Of a stretch of DNA of 64,000 bases, positions 61,527 through 64,000 are shown piece by piece. The stretch comes from Sphingomonas sp. Lineage in GTDB: Bacteria; Pseudomonadota; Alphaproteobacteria; Sphingomonadales; Sphingomonadaceae. Within the stretch, counting starts at the first letter, position 1, and each line of letters begins with the position of its first letter. The notes under the pieces were generated by a model. It saw only the letters and a list, made by a program, of their open reading frames with translations, did not search any database and had not been told where the DNA came from. The position numbers and the translations under genes were made by a program. The stretch covers positions 434,001 through 498,000 of the forward strand of contig JAFKLY010000002.1 in NCBI GenBank assembly GCA_017304655.1. Direction: 5' to 3'.

Positions 61527-62540
61527 TTATCGTCGCACATCGCCGCTACCGGTCTGGAATGCGGCGAGTTCGGTCGCGGTAACCGGGCTCATGTCACCGC
61601 GGATGAAATGGTTGAGCGCGGCGAGTGCCAGGCCGGCGTGCGCGGCTTGCTCCAGCCCCTCGGCCAGGTGGGCAATGACTCCAGCGGCGAACGCGTCACC
61701 GGTACCGATCCGGTCGACAATGCCGCCGACCTCCATGTCCGGCGTCTCGAAAAAGCCGTCCGGCGTGTCGATGCGCGCGGAGAGATGATGCAGTCCGGCA
61801 TGGATGACGCAACGGTGCGTGCTGGCAATGTGTCGCAGATTGGGGAAGCGGCCAAAGGCCGCCAGTGCGGCAGCCCGGCGCTGCTGGGGGTCGCCATTGT
61901 CGAACGGCGTGTTCAGCAGCAGCGACAGGTCGCGGGCATTGCCGAAGAAGAGATCGGCAAGCTCTACATGGCGTGCGAGCACCGGCGCTGGATCGGTACA
62001 CCAGGCCTGCCAGAGGGATGCGCGGTAGTTCCCGTCAAACGAGACGGGCACGCCGGCTGCTCGGGCCGCTTTCATCGCCGTGAGCGACAGGGCGTGTGTG
62101 TCCGGCGTAAGGGCAGGGATGATCCCTGAAAGATGCAGCATGGCTGCCTTGCCGAGTATGGTCGGCCAGTCATAGGCTTCCGCGCCGGTCAGCGCGAAGC
62201 TGCTATTCTGCCGGTCATAGATGATGGCGGGCTGGCGCAGGCCGCTGCCGGGCGAGAGATAATAGAGGCCCATCCGGCCCGGCGCGCGGAGAACATGGCG
62301 GACGTCCACGCCGGCGCGCCGAACCGTGTCCAGCGCACCGTCCCCTATAGGGCCATCGGGCAGGGTCGTGACGAGGGCACTGGGTCGGCCAAGCCTGGCG
62401 AGCGCCACAGCAACATTGGCTTCCGCGCCCACGAAGCAGGCGTCCAGCCGGTCTTGCTGAAACAGGGTTTCAGCCGCCGGAGCGGACAGCCTCAGCAGCA
62501 TTTCGCCGAAACAGATTGTCGCGCCGTCGCCTCTTGTCAT
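61527..62540 (-). CDS. kdgK: 2-keto-3-deoxy-gluconate/galactonate kinase (PfkB family)
   Basis: Sugar-acid kinase (337 aa) phosphorylating KDG or KDGal at C6. ATG 62540 has a GGGAGAA site 7 bases upstream; the open frame continues to 63785 but only as antisense readthrough. PfkB signatures: CFGEMLLRLSAP, VGAEANVAVALARLG, SFDGNYRASLW, ASTHR and the C-terminal DRIGTGDAFAAGVIAHL with the catalytic Asp. It is divergent from xylX-like, sharing a promoter region with a LacI-type operator, and upstream of dgoA in the same transcript. Confidence 0.92.
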   Translation of the reverse strand: MTRGDGATICFGEMLLRLSAPAAETLFQQDRLDACFVGAEANVAVALARLGRPSALVTTLPDGPIGDGALDTVRRAGVDVRHVLRAPGRMGLYYLSPGSGLRQPAIIYDRQNSSFALTGAEAYDWPTILGKAAMLHLSGIIPALTPDTHALSLTAMKAARAAGVPVSFDGNYRASLWQAWCTDPAPVLARHVELADLFFGNARDLSLLLNTPFDNGDPQQRRAAALAAFGRFPNLRHIASTHRCVIHAGLHHLSARIDTPDGFFETPDMEVGGIVDRIGTGDAFAAGVIAHLAEGLEQAAHAGLALAALNHFIRGDMSPVTATELAAFQTGSGDVRR

Positions 62541-62579
62541 GCTGTCGTTCTCCCGCCGCCAAGCATCGATAGTCCTTGC

Positions 62580-62617
62580 TTGACAAACAAGGGCAATTGT
62601 TATTGTTAGCGCTAACA
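62580..62617. promoter_or_regulatory. Promoter with perfect LacI-type palindrome
   Basis: A consensus -35 TTGACA (62580-62585) is followed by a weak -10 near 62603, directed toward the xylX-like gene. The 14-base perfect palindrome TGTTAGCGCTAACA at 62604-62617 overlaps the -10. It is one base from the Xanthomonas xyl-box as I recall it. It lies between the divergent kdgK-dgoA and xylX-xylB operons and may repress both. Confidence 0.65.
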
Positions 62618-62648
62618 GACGTGATGGCGCGGGTCTAGGGGAGAAGGA

Positions 62649-63776
62649 ATGTTGCAACCTGCACAGGTCGGGCTGGGCCTGCCGGACGATTGGGAGCAGG
62701 GCACGTTCCTCGGCCGTGCCGATCTGGGCGAAGGCCCCAGTCCTATCCTCATTGTGCGTGGCGAACTCTTCGATATGTCGCGCGTGGCGCCAACGGTGTC
62801 CGCGCTTGTCGAGGCCGGCGATTTCAGCGGCCGGGTCGGCGCCTCGCTCGGGCGGTTCGATCCTGCTGGTATCAGGCTTCTCAGCCCCGTTGATCTGCAA
62901 TGCGTCAAGGCCTGCGGTGTCACTTTTGCGCTGTCCGCGATCGAGCGTGTGATCGAGGAGCGCGCACGCGGCGACTGGAGCCTCGCGGCCTCCATCCGCG
63001 AGCGTCTGGAATCCCGGATCGGTGGGCAGATTCGTTCGGTGGTTCCCGGCACGGCGGAAGCGGCTGCGCTTAAATCGGCGCTGATCGAGGATGGGCTGTG
63101 GTCGCAGTATCTCGAAGTTGCGATTGGGCCGGATGCGGAGGTGTTCACCAAGTCTCCGGTTCTCTCCACCGTCGGGCACGGCGCCGATATCGGCATTCGC
63201 TCGGATTCGATGTGGAACAATCCCGAGCCCGAAATCGTGCTGCTGGTCGACAGCGCCGGTCGGACGGTGGGCGCGACCCTTGGCAATGACGTGAATCTTC
63301 GCGATTTTGAAGGGCGTTCCGCGCTGCTGCTCGGCAAGGCCAAGGACAATAATGCCTCCTGTGCCATCGGCCCGCTGGTGCGGCTGTTTGACGAGACATT
63401 CGGGTTGGACGATGTGCGCCGGGCCGAAGTGCGCCTGACTATCCAGGGGGAGGACGGGTTCCTCCTCAACGGCGTCAGCAACATGGCCGAGATCAGCCGC
63501 GATCCGACCGAACTCGTGCGCCAGACGCTGAGCGAACATCAATATCCGGATGGCTTCGCCTTGTTCCTCGGCACCTTGTTCGCGCCGGTACAGGATCGGG
63601 ACGAGGCTGGGCGTGGCTTTACGCACAAGGTCGGCGACAGGGTCGCGATCGAAACCGACAAGCTGGGTCGACTGGAAAACAGGGTTGTCACGTCGCGTGA
63701 TGCGCCGCCCTGGCGTGTCGGCATCGGGGCATTTTTTGCCAACCTCCAGCGTCGGGGTCTTCTGGAAACGGCATGA
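62649..63776 (+). CDS. FAH-family 2-keto-3-deoxy-pentonate dehydratase (XylX-like)
   Basis: Fumarylacetoacetate-hydrolase-fold enzyme (375 aa). Its length and plan match Caulobacter XylX, which dehydrates 2-keto-3-deoxy-xylonate to 2-oxoglutarate semialdehyde. Metal-binding features are NNPEPEIVLLVDS (ExE-type), GATLGNDVNLRDFEGRSALLLGKAKD and a C-terminal HKVGDRVAIETDKLG. GGGGAGAAGG lies directly before ATG 62649. The next gene, a XylB-like SDR, overlaps by 4 bases, as expected for an oxidative (Weimberg-type) pentose operon. D-xylose or L-arabinose cannot be told apart from sequence alone. Confidence 0.85.
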   Translation: MLQPAQVGLGLPDDWEQGTFLGRADLGEGPSPILIVRGELFDMSRVAPTVSALVEAGDFSGRVGASLGRFDPAGIRLLSPVDLQCVKACGVTFALSAIERVIEERARGDWSLAASIRERLESRIGGQIRSVVPGTAEAAALKSALIEDGLWSQYLEVAIGPDAEVFTKSPVLSTVGHGADIGIRSDSMWNNPEPEIVLLVDSAGRTVGATLGNDVNLRDFEGRSALLLGKAKDNNASCAIGPLVRLFDETFGLDDVRRAEVRLTIQGEDGFLLNGVSNMAEISRDPTELVRQTLSEHQYPDGFALFLGTLFAPVQDRDEAGRGFTHKVGDRVAIETDKLGRLENRVVTSRDAPPWRVGIGAFFANLQRRGLLETA

Positions 63777-64000
63777 GCATGTCACGAGTGAAACAGCGCG
63801 CTATCTATCCGAGCCTGAAGGGAAAGACCGTTCTCGTCACCGGTGGCGCGACCGGCATTGGCGCGGCGCTGGTACAGGGCTTTGCGGATCAGGGCGCGCA
63901 AGTTGCCTTTGTCGATCTGGATGCGAACACGGGTGAGGCACTGGCGCGGCAGATTGATGGCGTGCAGTTCCGCCGCTGCGATCTGCGCGATCTCGATCTG
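63773..64000 (+). CDS. SDR sugar 1-dehydrogenase (XylB-like), 3'-truncated by window
   Basis: The first 76 codons of a short-chain dehydrogenase. The Rossmann glycine motif is TGGATGIG and the start AIYPSLKGKTVLVTGG closely follows Caulobacter XylB (xylose 1-dehydrogenase, AIYPSLKGKRVVITGG as recalled). The NAD-discriminating acidic residue is in FVDLDA. ATG 63773 overlaps the xylX-like stop (ATGA); a second ATG at 63779 is also possible. It would oxidise an aldopentose to its lactone at the start of the pathway. The rest lies beyond the window. Confidence 0.85.
   Translation, partial: MSMSRVKQRAIYPSLKGKTVLVTGGATGIGAALVQGFADQGAQVAFVDLDANTGEALARQIDGVQFRRCDLRDLDL

Noticed and set aside
61527..63785. 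752-codon minus-strand open frame
   Set aside because: Only the part from 62540 down is a PfkB kinase; the upstream half lies antisense to the xylX-like gene and has no protein-like features, while ATG 62540 has a good ribosome site.
1..64000. tRNA, rRNA, CRISPR, insertion sequence or prophage genes
   Set aside because: None seen on either strand; no regularly spaced repeats, transposase, integrase or tRNA-like cloverleaf was recognised.

Overview
The window is GC-rich DNA with every gene cluster built around outer-membrane TonB-dependent receptors (TBDRs), FecI/FecR trans-envelope signalling, Tat-exported esterases, periplasmic amidohydrolases, PQQ dehydrogenases and sugar-acid pathway genes of the Caulobacter/Sphingomonas type. 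This points to an alphaproteobacterium of the Sphingomonadales or a close relative. No rRNA, tRNA, CRISPR array, insertion sequence or phage gene was seen. It reads as a chromosomal island-chain of nutrient-scavenging loci.

Layout. (1) 1-12,241: the end of a TBDR, then gabT-gabD-gabP for GABA breakdown and uptake, then three paralogous secreted YtcJ-type amidohydrolases with a small HTH-like/GNAT overlapping pair between the second and third. (2) 12,676-26,528: peptide scavenging: gamma-glutamyltransferase, TBDR, very large M14 zinc carboxypeptidase, a minus-strand TBDR(STN)-FecI-FecR operon, and a divergent periplasmic amidohydrolase. (3) 27,027-31,743: C4-dicarboxylate transport, dctA divergent from dctB-dctD; the DctD AAA+ domain lacks the GAFTGA loop needed for sigma-54 contact. 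(4) 31,987-42,864: a small c-type cytochrome, TBDR, amidohydrolase, Tat-type gamma-glutamyltransferase homologue and two different PQQ-type dehydrogenases, all on the plus strand. (5) 42,883-53,138: a divergent locus. On the minus strand TBDR, carboxylesterase, tannase/feruloyl-esterase-like enzyme and an HD protein with diiron-oxygenase-like ligand spacing; on the plus strand a MarR regulator, an NTF2-like secreted protein and two tandem paralogous secreted proteins of unknown family. (6) 53,174-64,000: plant-polysaccharide use: a minus operon (carboxylesterase, acetylesterase, unknown secreted protein, GH43), a divergent GH9, KDPGal aldolase and KDG kinase, and the start of a xylX-xylB-like pentose oxidation operon, with LacI- and GntR-like operators between them.

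How it fits together. Receptors import oligomers or esters into the periplasm; exported peptidases, esterases, glycosidases and amidohydrolases cut them; inner-membrane carriers (GabP-like, DctA) take in GABA and C4 acids; and the cytoplasmic routes (GABA shunt, sugar-acid kinase/aldolase, XylX/XylB) feed central metabolism. GABA breakdown yields succinate, the class of substrate DctA carries.

Best candidates for something undescribed: the MarR-centred esterase locus (5) with its tandem unknown secreted proteins and HD protein; the DctD without GAFTGA; and the GABA operon physically joined to three periplasmic amidohydrolases. Substrates are inferred from context only.
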